A stretch of 64,000 bases of DNA, taken from Salinicoccus luteus DSM 17002 (GTDB lineage: Bacteria > Bacillota > Bacilli > Staphylococcales > Salinicoccaceae). The position numbers were made by a program, and so were the translations under genes. A model generated the notes under the pieces. That model was not told the origin of the DNA, searched no databases, and worked only from the letters and a program-made list of their open reading frames with translations. The stretch covers positions 248,001 to 312,000 of the forward strand of contig NZ_JONV01000008.1 in NCBI RefSeq assembly GCF_000712035.1. The letters are read 5' to 3'. Of this stretch, positions 36,896-46,173 are shown piece by piece (within the stretch, counting starts at the first letter, position 1; each line of letters starts with the position of its first letter).

Positions 36896-38713
36896 TTGAA
36901 ATTAGAGAAAGTAGTTCTAAAAAATTTTCGTAACTTTGCTGATGCGGAAATTACACTTAACTCAAAATCACTTATTATTGGAGCTAACGATGTAGGGAAA
37001 ACTAACCTTATTGATGCTATAAGAATATTGCTAGATAAAAATTTATCTGAAAATGATCTTGAGCCAGCTGATGAAGATTTTTGTGCATTTAATAACTGTG
37101 ATACTTTTGAAATATTACTGTACTTTGCTGAAATCGACGAAGATTGTATTTACGCAAAGTTAGGACAATACATTGATGATGATAATAATAGTATGTTTTT
37201 AAGTTACTATGCTACTAGAGACATTGAAAAAGGAGTTAGGGACTACACTATTAAAGCAGGCCCCTCTCTTGAATTACTTGAAGAACTGCAAGGTAGACAT
37301 TATCTTAAAGTGCTAAATATGAAGTATATAAAGGCTAGCCGTAATGTAGACAATTTCTTAAAAAGCGAAAAAAACAAATTATTGGAAGCGTTAAAGAGTA
37401 ATAGAACCGCTGAGCGGATTACTAGAGATAATGAAAAACTGGGTAAAGTTGTACAATTAATGAACAATGTTCAATCTGAAATAGATAGTCTTTCGTATAT
37501 TCAATCAGCTGGTACACGAGTAAGTGATGAATTAAACAATCTTGCAGAGCACCATATTTCTCAAGAAATTAAGCTGGGAATTGATATTCCTAAAAACAAT
37601 GATTTATTCAAAAAAGTACAGCTTCTCTCGTATGTTAATGAGCAATCCATACAAGTTGGTGGAGAAGGCAGGAAAAATCAGGCTTTTATTGCTTTGTGGT
37701 CAGCAATGAATCAATTACAATATAGCGAAGACCAATTAGATGAGGTGTCGATTTTTTGTATAGAAGAGCCGGAGGCGCATTTACATCCACATCAACAAAG
37801 AAAACTTTCTGAATATTTAGTGCATGATATCGATACACAAGTGTTATTAACAACACATGCTCCATCAATTGCAACAGATTTCAATCCTACGTCTATCGTT
37901 AGGTTGTACACTTCATTAGATAAATCAACAGTGGCTGCAAAAGGTGGAACTTCAGACGAAGTGGCCGAGAAAATAAAAAAGTTAGAGTTTAGACTAAATG
38001 TTATTTCTTCTGAAGTTTACTTTAGTGATTGTGTTTTATTGGTAGAAGGTTCATCAGAAGTTATCTTTTATAAAGCTCTAGCTCAACAATTGGGAATTGA
38101 TTTGGATAAGTTGAACATAAGTATTTTATCTGTAGAAGGAGTGGGTTTTAAACGTTATATTGAACTTTTCGAAATATTGGATATTCCTTGGTTTGTGAGA
38201 ACCGATAATGATTATTTTAAGGTCACTAGAAAGAAAAAAGAGCCAAAAGTAGTGTATAGACTTGCTGGAATTCAGAGAGCACTAGACTTTGCACATTTGA
38301 GAAAAGAGTTAAACCGAGAAGTTGATTTAAGTCATTTAGAACAAATAATACAAGCCACTGAAAGACATTTAACAGGGATCCCAACACCTACTGAGGAGCA
38401 TCGAGAAAGCATGTATAAACAATATTATGATGAGCTAGTTAGTCATAATATTTATTTAGCCAAAATAGGTTTAGAGGAAGATTTGTATAACGCCTCTGCG
38501 GAGGTCTCTGAAAATATACGGGAATACTTTGAGATGGAAGATGAAGAGTATGAAGACGAAGAAGTCATTGAAGCTATGAAAAAGAAGAAGTCAACCTTTA
38601 TGTTCCATTTTGTGCAAAACTATATAGAGTGTTTATCATATATTAAAGATGTACAACTAACTGACCCTTTATATAAGTGTAAAGAAAAAATCGAGGGGTT
38701 AAGACGTGTATAA
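36896..38713 (+). CDS. gajA: GajA-like OLD-family ATPase/TOPRIM nuclease (Gabija defence)
   Basis: A 605-residue OLD-family protein, about the usual GajA length. The ATPase half has IGANDVGKTNLIDAI (Walker A, near 28-42) and FCIEEPEAHLHPHQQ (Walker B) with LLTTHAPSIATDF. The TOPRIM half begins CVLLVEGSSEVIFYKAL and includes the acidic VRTDNDYF. The segment IYLAKIGLEEDLYNA matches the corresponding GajA part as I recall it. In Gabija, GajA cuts phage DNA with GajB. The TTG at 36896 is favoured over the ATG at 36890: AAAGGGG is seven bases from the TTG but only one from the ATG. The DNA is far more AT-rich than the neighbours. It overlaps gajB by eight bases. Confidence 0.88.
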   Translation: MKLEKVVLKNFRNFADAEITLNSKSLIIGANDVGKTNLIDAIRILLDKNLSENDLEPADEDFCAFNNCDTFEILLYFAEIDEDCIYAKLGQYIDDDNNSMFLSYYATRDIEKGVRDYTIKAGPSLELLEELQGRHYLKVLNMKYIKASRNVDNFLKSEKNKLLEALKSNRTAERITRDNEKLGKVVQLMNNVQSEIDSLSYIQSAGTRVSDELNNLAEHHISQEIKLGIDIPKNNDLFKKVQLLSYVNEQSIQVGGEGRKNQAFIALWSAMNQLQYSEDQLDEVSIFCIEEPEAHLHPHQQRKLSEYLVHDIDTQVLLTTHAPSIATDFNPTSIVRLYTSLDKSTVAAKGGTSDEVAEKIKKLEFRLNVISSEVYFSDCVLLVEGSSEVIFYKALAQQLGIDLDKLNISILSVEGVGFKRYIELFEILDIPWFVRTDNDYFKVTRKKKEPKVVYRLAGIQRALDFAHLRKELNREVDLSHLEQIIQATERHLTGIPTPTEEHRESMYKQYYDELVSHNIYLAKIGLEEDLYNASAEVSENIREYFEMEDEEYEDEEVIEAMKKKKSTFMFHFVQNYIECLSYIKDVQLTDPLYKCKEKIEGLRRV

Positions 38714-40403
38714 TCCAACAGAACAACAAAAGCAAATTTTGAATTGTAATGAAAACTGTGTTGTGGTAGCTGGACCGGGTAGTGGGAAGACCTCCACAAT
38801 TGCTCAGAAAATCCTTAGAGTAACTGAGGATTTACATTGGTATGAAGGAGTAGCGGCAATTTCATTTACAAACAAAGCTAGTAATGAGTTAAGTCAAAAA
38901 TCTCGTGATTTAGGTATCAATGTATTGAACTCATTTTTCGGAACTATTGACTCCTTTTATATTGGAAATATACTTATTCCATTTGGAAAACGTTTTTTTG
39001 GAACTCCACCGAAGGATATTGTTATTGACAAATTTGATGGTAATAAAGACGAATATGTGCAAGATATTCTAAGTAATGTAAATGAAGTGTTGGAACGATA
39101 TCAGGAAATGGCAATTGAAAAGATAGAAGAGCAAAACTTTAAACTCATCGACGAAATTAAGTGTGAATATATAGAATTTATCTCTGGACAATTTCAAACG
39201 GGGTCATTTGATTTAAGGCTAGTTAGCTCAATTTCAAATGTAATATTTTTAAGCTCTAAATCTTGTCGAAACTACTTTAAATCGAGGTTTAAGTATTTGT
39301 TTATTGACGAATTCCAAGACTCTGAAAAAGACCAGTATGAATTGTTTTTGAGAATTTCGGAAATTGGAGTCAAATGTTGGGCAATAGGTGATGTCAATCA
39401 ATCTATTTTTAGGTTTGCGAATAAAAGTGCTGATTTTTTAAGAGAACTGTTAACAAATGAAAATTTTAATAAATTACCTATGGATATTAATCATCGTTGT
39501 CATCCTTCAATTGATTTATATAGTAGAAAGTTATTGGGATATAAAGAGAAAGAGTCATTAGGAAATAGTCGCGTCTATAAAATTCATATCGACGGTACAG
39601 AGAGGGATATTGGGAATTGGTTTGAAAATCAAATTGAAGACATGAAACAAAAATTTGATATTAATAAAAATTCCTCTATCGGAGTTTTGGCAGCAAAAGA
39701 TATTACGCTAGAGCAGTTTTTATACAACTTAGACATACCAAATAAATTTTACAAAAAAAATATTCTAGATCAAGATCAGACTTCATGCTCAGTATTATTG
39801 TCAAAACTAATAAGTTTAGTATTTGATAAGAACAAAACCGTGTATAATTTTGTGAATAATTATTTTGATAGAGAGAACAAAAAACAAAATCTTTTAATCA
39901 AAAAAATGACAAGATTAGTCAAGATTTTTAAGCAAAAATTGAGTGAATATTACAATAGAGATAGGGTTGAATATAAAGAGCTAATCGAAATATTTAGTGA
40001 AATAGCTACACATATATATCCGCATGCGGACATACACAGAGCAAAAGCTAACTTTGTACATTTGTTGAAAAATAAAGAGCTCTTATATGATTTTATTCCC
40101 GCAAGAGATAATGAAATCCAGTTAATGAACCTTCACAAATCAAAGGGCTTAGAATTTGATATTGTTATTCATTTGGATTTATATCAATTTATTTTGCCGA
40201 GTTATGATTGGATTGTGAAAAGGGACATAGAAGCTTATAAAGACTCTCTAAATTTACATTATGTTGGTGTAACCAGAGCTAAAAAAGCATTGTTTCTAAC
40301 TACTAGCTCTAAAAGGTTTCAGACGAGTTCACAGTCCTTCATTAATGGAGAAACATCTGAATTTATGGTAGGTGAAATTGAAAATTACCAATCAAATTGG
40401 TGA
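38706..40403 (+). CDS. gajB: GajB-like UvrD/PcrA-type helicase (Gabija defence)
   Basis: A 565-residue SF1A helicase. Motifs: GPGSGKTSTIAQKI (near residue 24), ISFTNKASNELSQK, LFIDEFQDSEKDQY, GDVNQSIFRFA, INHRCHPS, NLHKSKGLEFDIVIHLDL, and YVGVTRAKKALFL. It is shorter than cellular PcrA (721 residues in this window), as expected for GajB. In Gabija it forms the complex with GajA and senses DNA ends or nucleotide loss. Its start overlaps gajA, so they form an operon. No terminator is obvious after it; the 40404-40535 gap leads into a transposase remnant. Confidence 0.87.
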   Translation: MYNPTEQQKQILNCNENCVVVAGPGSGKTSTIAQKILRVTEDLHWYEGVAAISFTNKASNELSQKSRDLGINVLNSFFGTIDSFYIGNILIPFGKRFFGTPPKDIVIDKFDGNKDEYVQDILSNVNEVLERYQEMAIEKIEEQNFKLIDEIKCEYIEFISGQFQTGSFDLRLVSSISNVIFLSSKSCRNYFKSRFKYLFIDEFQDSEKDQYELFLRISEIGVKCWAIGDVNQSIFRFANKSADFLRELLTNENFNKLPMDINHRCHPSIDLYSRKLLGYKEKESLGNSRVYKIHIDGTERDIGNWFENQIEDMKQKFDINKNSSIGVLAAKDITLEQFLYNLDIPNKFYKKNILDQDQTSCSVLLSKLISLVFDKNKTVYNFVNNYFDRENKKQNLLIKKMTRLVKIFKQKLSEYYNRDRVEYKELIEIFSEIATHIYPHADIHRAKANFVHLLKNKELLYDFIPARDNEIQLMNLHKSKGLEFDIVIHLDLYQFILPSYDWIVKRDIEAYKDSLNLHYVGVTRAKKALFLTTSSKRFQTSSQSFINGETSEFMVGEIENYQSNW

Positions 40404-40499
40404 CTTACTTTAAGATAAACTAATGATTTTTTTAATAGCGATGACTTTAAAATTAAGCCAGGGCACATAAAAACGGTCACACATCGTACACTCAAACTG

Positions 40500-41375
40500 A
40501 TTTTCTGACAAAAGAAATCATAGGAGTGATCATGCATGACCGCCACCCATATTATCACAGACTAACAAGTAATTATAGAAGCCTATTTCCATCAGAATAT
40601 CCCAGTTTTAAAGATTGCGCGACAGATTGGCCGTGCTCTCTAGACAGTCCACAATGTTGTCTCATATTTCAGGGACGGACACACTGCGATGGACTATCAT
40701 CGACGTTGTGGCTGGAAACAGCCTGGGCTGCCGGAAGACCAGCAGACATATGTCGAAGAAAAAGTGGCCGAAGGCTGGGCACCGGATGTCATCATCGGCC
40801 GATGAGATGGGCGAGTCAGCTGTTCAGACGCAATATCTCTGAAAGAACAAATGACTATCCGGCATTCAATGAAGAATTCGTTCATCTGGTATGGGATACT
40901 ATTGTCGGTGTCCGTCATCAGAGTGCCGTCATCACGTTGATTGCACGGTTATCGAAAGTCATCATCACATTAAAGTTTGAAGGCCGGACGGCACAGACAA
41001 TTGAGGCAGCCATCAACACAAGGTGTTATCAGATACCGAAAAATATTTTCAAATCCATCACTTTCGCCTATGGCAAGGATTTCTCCAACTGGCAGTCCAT
41101 GAGCAACCGGAATGACCTGGCCATCTACTTTGCTGATCCGGGAACACCATCGCAACAAGGATTGAACGAGTATTTTAATGGACTGCTCAGAAAGGGTGAG
41201 CTACCCAAAAACATGGTTTTCAATACGGTCAATCAGATATTTGTCTCATCGGTCGCCGCCAGAAGAAACCACATCCCAAGAAAATCATTGAACTACCGGA
41301 CACCATTGGAAGTCTTTTTGAGTTACATGGTTGAGAAAGAACTGTTTAGCTTATTTTGACAAACGAATTTTAATA
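40500..41375 (+). mobile_element. IS30-family insertion sequence remnant
   Basis: This is the approximate extent of the element around the decayed transposase. I could not define terminal inverted repeats or a target duplication; TTTTCTGACAAAAG at the left and TTATTTTGACAAACG at the right share only a short TGACAAA. Its GC content is higher than the flanking island, so it probably arrived separately. Its remains lie between the Gabija operon and the GIY-YIG gene. Confidence 0.5.
40536..41359 (+). pseudogene. decayed IS30-family transposase
   Basis: Reading from the ATG at 40536 gives an IS30-type N terminus (IIEAYFHQNIPVLKIARQIG, VSYFRDGHTAMDYHRR, PEDQQTYVEEKVAEGW) broken by in-frame stops (after THIITD, after GRAL and after VIIGR). 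From about 40826 another frame continues: RTNDYPAFNEEF, then the DDE core with WDTIVG, YFADPGTPSQQGLNE and RNHIPRKSLNYRTPLEVF. About 50 codons between VIIGR and LFRRNISERT seem to be missing. The catalytic D, D and E are still visible but the gene cannot make a whole protein. Confidence 0.85.
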
Positions 41376-41650
41376 AAAGTCAATACTTATCTAATTTTGA
41401 ATCTTTTTTCCGTCCATGTACCCCCCTATTATTTCTCCGTGGTCTAACAGTAGCTTTGTAATATCCTAACAAGCAAAGTGGGAAGAGATTTTAGGAAAAA
41501 TTAGGCCTAATATACCTTGTATATGACTCATGTTTAATCCATGGGCCAAATCGTTACATCCAACGCCTAAAAAGAGTAGATTTTATAGTAAGATTCTATA
41601 ATTTGGTATAATAAAACTAGGAGTTGTGGACTTAAATAAGGGGGGCTTTA
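41376..41650 (+). promoter_or_regulatory. intergenic region with promoter of the GIY-YIG gene
   Basis: The only clear signal in this gap is an extended -10 box, TGGTATAAT (41604-41612), about 40 bp before the GIY-YIG start and its AAGGGGGG SD. No gene is seen in the rest. Confidence 0.5.
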
Positions 41651-42910
41651 ATGGGATTGTTTAGAAAACTGTTTTTTGGAAAAAAGGAAACAAAACGACA
41701 GAACAGAGAGAAGCAAAGTGAAGAAAATTACGAAATACGGGAACCGATTCAACCGATAAGCCCAAAGATTAATGAGGATTTTGATGTAGGCATATCTATA
41801 TCTTCATCCCCTGTGGGAGTTTCAACTGGAAGTGCCGCAAAGGATTACTATGTGTATCATTGGTACCTTAAAGATACGGGTGAGATATTTTATGTGGGAA
41901 AAGGGCGTAAAGACAGATATAAAAGGTATCATGAACGAACCTATGAAGCTGAAAAAATCCGAAAAATGTATGACACGGATACTCGTTTTGTAAAAACGGA
42001 TCTAACCGAAGAAGAAGCAATAGAATTAGAGTCTCAAGAAATGACACGAATCTTAAATGACACTAACCACCGATTAACCAATCGAATTACCCCCTTGATG
42101 ACGAATAGGGGAAATGGGTACGATAGGAGTCCCAAAACACCCGAATTAGAATTTGAAACAGCTCCTTATCTTTACCCAAGTGAGATTGAAGAACATTACT
42201 TTGGAATAAAACCTAGAGCCTTTGATCAAGTGAAGTACAACAATCTAAAGAGGATAGTCTTCGATTATAGGAATATTCATCACACCAAAGCAATATATGG
42301 TGGAAATTTAGACAACTATCTAAGTGAAACAAAAGCCTTTTTAGAATTTAATGGAACTAAAATACTAAAAACCAAATATGCGAAATCTGTTACCGCTTGG
42401 ATATATATCGGGGATGACTATATAACGAATTATGAATTAGAACAAAAGAAAGCATTGGAAAAGATTGGAAGAAACGTTCCAACGTATCATCTGATAGATG
42501 TGTGGAAGCTATTAAAAGAAAAGTTTGACGATATAGAAATCGAGTTGACAGAAGAAATTGAAATTCAACCAGTACATCATCGGGTTCTACTGAAAGATAT
42601 ACGGAATTTGCATGACTGGTCAAAGGGCTTTGATGAAGGCCATCCTTATTGGGAACAAGGTGATAAAGAGCGAAAGAAAGGAAACATCGAAAAAGCAATT
42701 GAGCTATTCGATAAATCTCGTTATAATGGCTATTCTGCTCCAGTCCTATATAAATCATATGCAATGGCTTATCGAAAATTAAAAGACTACGACAATGAAA
42801 TTGCCATATTAGACGAAGCAATTGAACGATTAACAATAAATAACGAACCGCCTATTCACTTTAAAGAACGGCGAGAAAGAGCAATTGACTTAAAACAAAA
42901 AAGCAAGTAA
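41651..42910 (+). CDS. GIY-YIG nuclease-domain protein with TPR-like C terminus
   Basis: A 419-residue protein in AT-rich island 1. After a basic, disordered N terminus (1-60) comes a GIY-YIG domain (about 70-150): YYVYHWYLKDTGEIFYVGKGRKDR carries the two Tyr strands and the conserved Arg, and ELESQEM may hold the metal-binding Glu. A middle region (about 180-310) of unknown fold includes SVTAWIYIGDDYITNYELEQKK. The last 100 residues (YWEQGDKERKKGNIEKAIELFDKSRYNGY, key part KGNIEKAIELFDKS) are TPR-like. I know no named family with this layout. Its place beside Gabija suggests defence or mobile-DNA function, by context only. Confidence 0.75.
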   Translation: MGLFRKLFFGKKETKRQNREKQSEENYEIREPIQPISPKINEDFDVGISISSSPVGVSTGSAAKDYYVYHWYLKDTGEIFYVGKGRKDRYKRYHERTYEAEKIRKMYDTDTRFVKTDLTEEEAIELESQEMTRILNDTNHRLTNRITPLMTNRGNGYDRSPKTPELEFETAPYLYPSEIEEHYFGIKPRAFDQVKYNNLKRIVFDYRNIHHTKAIYGGNLDNYLSETKAFLEFNGTKILKTKYAKSVTAWIYIGDDYITNYELEQKKALEKIGRNVPTYHLIDVWKLLKEKFDDIEIELTEEIEIQPVHHRVLLKDIRNLHDWSKGFDEGHPYWEQGDKERKKGNIEKAIELFDKSRYNGYSAPVLYKSYAMAYRKLKDYDNEIAILDEAIERLTINNEPPIHFKERRERAIDLKQKSK

Positions 42911-42924
42911 ATTGCCAAATAGAA

Positions 42925-42983
42925 AAGCACGGGTTTTGGTTTAATCATCTATGCTTGTTATAAGTACCCGTACTTGTATTTTT
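42925..42983 (+). terminator. possible long-loop terminator after the GIY-YIG gene
   Basis: AAGCACGGGT (42925-42934) and ACCCGTACTT (42966-42975) pair with one mismatch around a 31-base loop, followed by TATTTTT. The rest of the 42911-43254 gap has another hairpin at 43094-43140 and no convincing gene. Confidence 0.45.
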
Positions 42984-43094
42984 GCGAGACACAAAGAAAC
43001 TGGAAAACTGTTATCACAAATCCGTGAAGAATATATGGAGAAAAAAGAAATGGATAAAAATGAGCTTTAAAACCAGTATATATTCCATATAGGC

Positions 43095-43140
43095 CCTGGA
43101 TGCGGGGAAGTACTTTTTCCCATCTCCAGGTTTCTTTTTT
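43095..43140 (+). terminator. terminator-like hairpin at the right edge of island 1
   Basis: CCTGGA (43095-43100) pairs with TCCAGG (43125-43130), with the inner GGGGAAG facing TTTTCCC, followed by a T-rich tail. It stands where the backbone composition resumes before dus. It may be the old rlmCD terminator displaced by the insertion. A CTCTCTT/AAGAGAG hairpin lies at about 43153-43181. Confidence 0.6.
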
Positions 43141-43254
43141 CCGTAAGATTCCTCTCTTGATATGGAAGACTTAAGAGAGTAAAATTACTTATGTTCTTAT
43201 AAGATGATGAATGATTGATGAGATATACCGTAATGAGAGGGATTGAATTTTGAT

Positions 43255-44247
43255 ATGAAAGATAATTTTTGGAAGGAACTGCCGCGCCCGTTCTTCGTGC
43301 TGGCGCCGATGGAGGAAGTGACGGATGTGGTCTTCCGTCATGTGGTGGCGGAAGCGGCACGTCCTGATGTGTTCTTCACAGAGTTCACCAATTCGGACAG
43401 CTACTGCCATCCGAAGGGCAGGCAGAGCGTCCAGGGGCGGCTGACCTTCACAGAAGATGAACAGCCGCTCGTGGCCCACATATGGGGGGACAAGCCGGAA
43501 AATTTCCGAGAAATGAGCATCGGTATGGCTGAAGCGGGATTCAAGGGCATCGACCTCAATATGGGATGTCCTGTCCCGAACGTCGCCGGAGACGGAAAGG
43601 GCAGCGGGCTCATCCAGCGTCCCGAAGTAGCGGCTGAGCTCATCGAAGCGGCGAAAGCGGGCGGTCTGCCGGTCAGTGTAAAGACGCGCCTCGGCTATAC
43701 GGAGATCGATGAATGGAAGACATGGCTCAGGCATGTGCTGGAGCAGGATATTGCGAACCTGTCGATCCATCTGCGTACACGCAAGGAAATGAGCAAATAC
43801 GATGCGCACTGGGAACTGATTCCTGAAATCAAGCAGCTGAGGAATGAAATCGCTCCGGAGACGCTGCTGACGATCAATGGAGATATACCGGATTATGAGA
43901 CGGGCATGGCACTTGCCGAGAAATATGGCATTGATGGCGTCATGATCGGCCGGGGCATCTTCAAGAATCCGTTCGCCTTTGAGAAGGAACCAAAGAACCA
44001 TACAAGCCGCGAACTCCTAGACCTTCTGAGGCTGCACCTTGATCTTCATGACGAGTACGCGCATCTCGGCCTCCGTAAATATACGGCACTCCACCGCTTC
44101 TTCAAGATATACATCAAAGGCTTCCGGGGCGCGAGTGCCCTACGGAATGCACTGATGCAGACGAAGGCGACGGACGAGGCACGGGAACTGATCGACCAGT
44201 TCGAGCAGAACCTGTCGGAAGAAGAGATGGAGACGCAGCACTCTTGA
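43255..44247 (+). CDS. dus: tRNA-dihydrouridine synthase
   Basis: A 330-residue flavin TIM-barrel of the Dus family. It begins [22 protein letters not shown], carries the catalytic Cys in [19 protein letters not shown] (near residue 106), [10 protein letters not shown], and the flavin phosphate site [15 protein letters not shown]. It reduces uridines in the tRNA D-loop using NADPH. The ATG at 43255 is preferred by protein similarity; GAGAGGG is 13 bases away, a little far, and an in-frame TTG at 43243 is too near to it. It marks the return of GC-rich backbone after island 1. Confidence 0.92.
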   Translation: MKDNFWKELPRPFFVLAPMEEVTDVVFRHVVAEAARPDVFFTEFTNSDSYCHPKGRQSVQGRLTFTEDEQPLVAHIWGDKPENFREMSIGMAEAGFKGIDLNMGCPVPNVAGDGKGSGLIQRPEVAAELIEAAKAGGLPVSVKTRLGYTEIDEWKTWLRHVLEQDIANLSIHLRTRKEMSKYDAHWELIPEIKQLRNEIAPETLLTINGDIPDYETGMALAEKYGIDGVMIGRGIFKNPFAFEKEPKNHTSRELLDLLRLHLDLHDEYAHLGLRKYTALHRFFKIYIKGFRGASALRNALMQTKATDEARELIDQFEQNLSEEEMETQHS

Positions 44248-44300
44248 CGAAGCGTGTTCCCCGGGCCAGTGGCTTAGTATCAAAAATACGATCAATATCG

Positions 44301-44334
44301 GAAGACTCAGGGCATCTGCCTTGAGTCTTCTTTT
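44301..44334 (+). terminator. dus terminator
   Basis: GAAGACTCAGGGCA (44301-44314) pairs with TGCCTTGAGTCTTC (44317-44330), followed by TTTT. Confidence 0.85.
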
Positions 44335-44361
44335 CGTACAACCTTAAGGAGTGACATCAGT

Positions 44362-44521
44362 TTGAATACATATAATATTGGTCTATATTTTTCTGGAATC
44401 TCATAAGATAATGAAAATATGGTAAAATGTAAATAAAATGAGAGTCGTGTTTCACTAGACTGAGTACGGAAGGAAGAATCACATGCAGAACCTTCAGAAG
44501 AAAAATAGCTGTCTGGAATAA
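44362..44521 (+). promoter_or_regulatory. promoter region and possible 12-codon leader peptide before the RDD gene
   Basis: Candidate promoters are TTGAAT (44362-44367) with TATATT (44384-44389), and an extended -10 TGGTAAAAT (44420-44428). A tiny reading frame at 44483-44521 (MQNLQKKNSCLE) has a good SD (AAGGAAG) and ends 28 bases before the RDD start. Whether it is translated is unknown. Nothing else is seen in 44335-44549. Confidence 0.35.
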
Positions 44522-44549
44522 ATGCCACAGAATGAAACAGGGTGGGTAC

Positions 44550-45095
44550 ATGACAAAAGGACGAAGTGACAGTGGTCTGATCAGACCGTCGACTTTATCG
44601 AGGATCAAAGCGCTTTTCTTTGATTGGCTTTTCATATGTGGGTATCTGATTCTGCTGCTCATCCTCAATCTCATCACTTTTGCAGTTGTTCTGGATACAT
44701 TCCCGGAATATACACACATGGAATCCCAACTTATTTCTACCTTCACCTCAGTGATTCCGATCATAATCATCTTTTCCTTCATGGAAGGGAAAGCACCCTT
44801 CGCCTCGTGGGGGAAGCGGAGATCGGGCATCAAAGTACACTATGGGGGTTCGCCCATAACGGGCGCCATCATCAGGAATACAATCAAGTTCCTGCCTTGG
44901 CAGCTTGGGCATATGAGTACGATTGATGGCATCTATCATGACTACACTACACCATCTTCAATGTTGTTTCTGACATTGTCTTTGGGACTCTTTCTCGTAC
45001 TCATATTCATGGCCTTGGCGCGGGAGGACGGACGGCATCTGGGTGATCTATTGGCACGCAGCAGAGTGGCACATTACGGAAAGACTTTAGAATGA
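44550..45095 (+). CDS. RDD family membrane protein
   Basis: A 181-residue protein with three to four membrane helices. It has the RDD pattern: RIKALFFDWLFICGYLILLL at the N terminus (Asp in the first helix), GKRRSGIKVHYGG between helices, and REDGRHLGDLLARSRV at the end (the last RDD-type Asp-containing stretch). RDD proteins are poorly understood; some act as sodium/proton antiporters, which would fit a salt-adapted organism. The ATG at 44550 follows AGGGTGGG; an ATG at 44532 lies upstream of that SD. The zinc-ribbon gene follows 30 bp later. Confidence 0.82.
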   Translation: MTKGRSDSGLIRPSTLSRIKALFFDWLFICGYLILLLILNLITFAVVLDTFPEYTHMESQLISTFTSVIPIIIIFSFMEGKAPFASWGKRRSGIKVHYGGSPITGAIIRNTIKFLPWQLGHMSTIDGIYHDYTTPSSMLFLTLSLGLFLVLIFMALAREDGRHLGDLLARSRVAHYGKTLE

Positions 45096-45125
45096 AGAAG
45101 AATATATATTGATAAGGATGATACT

Positions 45126-45656
45126 ATGGCGATCAATTACTATCAATGTCCGGAATGTGAAGCACGGGAGACCCGGCGCATCTTAAGGGCGGATGCCCAT
45201 TATGCGTCATACCAAAAATCGCGGATGCCCGACTATCGCTGCAACAGCTGTGGAAACGAATGGACGAGAGAGGAGTCCGTCGATTATTCATACAGGCGCA
45301 TTAAAGTGCTCGAAGCGACAGTAGGCAGCCATTTCAGCGGTGATACGAAAGTGACCATCAATTTTGAAAGGAATCTTGTGAAGTGGGAGCATGGGCTTCT
45401 GACACCGATGGAGATCCATTATGCAAGGTTCGAGTCGTCTGAGATGGAGAGGATAAGAGATGAGTTGAAAGCGGTGAATCTCTTGAATTGGAAGCGGAGC
45501 TATCATGAGCCATATATACTGGACGGCACGCAGTGGGAGATCGTCGTCCACAAAAGCGGACGGAACCTCTATAAGAGCGGGAGCAACATGTTTCCCGAAG
45601 AATGGGAGGCATTCTGCAGACTCGTAAAGAAGGTCAGCAGCAAGGAATTCGGCTGA
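45126..45656 (+). CDS. zinc-ribbon protein of unknown function
   Basis: A 176-residue protein. The N terminus is a two-CxxC zinc ribbon (YQCPECEARET near residues 7-17 and YRCNSCGNEWTRE near 37-49). The remaining 125 residues form an alpha/beta domain with KVTINFERNLVKWEHG, a region rich in aromatic residues, and WEIVVHKSGRNLYKSGSNMFPEEWEAFCRLV (key part SGSNMFPEEWEAF), reminiscent of small domains that measure side-chain geometry, but no family is named. It probably shares a transcript with the RDD gene. SD AAGGATGATACT lies upstream. Confidence 0.6.
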   Translation: MAINYYQCPECEARETRRILRADAHYASYQKSRMPDYRCNSCGNEWTREESVDYSYRRIKVLEATVGSHFSGDTKVTINFERNLVKWEHGLLTPMEIHYARFESSEMERIRDELKAVNLLNWKRSYHEPYILDGTQWEIVVHKSGRNLYKSGSNMFPEEWEAFCRLVKKVSSKEFG

Positions 45657-45676
45657 CGGTCGGGACGGAGGATTAG

Positions 45677-45997
45677 ATGAGGATACGGAAGATTGCACCG
45701 GGCGAGGCGCCGCCGATGGCGCTGCTGCTTTTGGCGGACCCGTCTGAGGAGGCTGTGGCATCCTATCTCGATACAGCCGAATGCTTTATTGCTGAAGCTG
45801 ATGATGCCGTAGTCGGCACTTATGTGACACGGAAAATTTCAGAGGACAGGGCGGAAGTATTCAATATCGCAGTCGCAGAAGCGTGGCAGGGCCGGGGAAT
45901 CAATAGAGCAATCAGCTTAATAATCTGTGTTTACATCAGTAGTTTCTTAGAACAACTATGGAAGTCTAAGCATTGGAAATGGTATAGTACAGGGTAA
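45677..45997 (+). pseudogene. GNAT acetyltransferase truncated by island 2
   Basis: The first 75 codons are a normal GNAT N terminus in backbone-type DNA: RIRKIAPGEAPPMALLLL, then AEVFNIAVAEAWQGRGI, which is the acetyl-CoA loop entry. Immediately after GRGI the base composition drops and the frame runs into unrelated residues and a stop at 45997. The normal C-terminal half (beta5 onward) is missing and was not found at the other end of the island. The product is unlikely to be active. Confidence 0.75.
45897..45909 (+). repeat. left copy of a 13-bp direct repeat flanking island 2
   Basis: GAATCAATAGAGC here and GAATCAAAAGAGC at 50735-50747 differ at one base. The pair lies at the left and right composition changes of the Septu island and may mark its insertion ends. 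Confidence 0.45.
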
Positions 45998-46173
45998 TTC
46001 TTTCGCTAGAATGGAGTAATAATTATATTTAATGTAATAGGTTCTTCTCATAATTATATAAAAGGTTAATATATTATAAATTAAATTTTACCCTTTTACA
46101 TAATACTCTGTCAGAAATGCCAAGCATGATTTTTAATCGACTGATGACAAATTTAAAAGTATAGGATGATTTT

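Noticed and set aside
42951-43070. A 39-40 codon open frame ending in KEMDKNEL
   Set aside because: It begins inside the loop of the long terminator-like hairpin, has no SD and no similarity that I can see; perhaps a decayed fragment.
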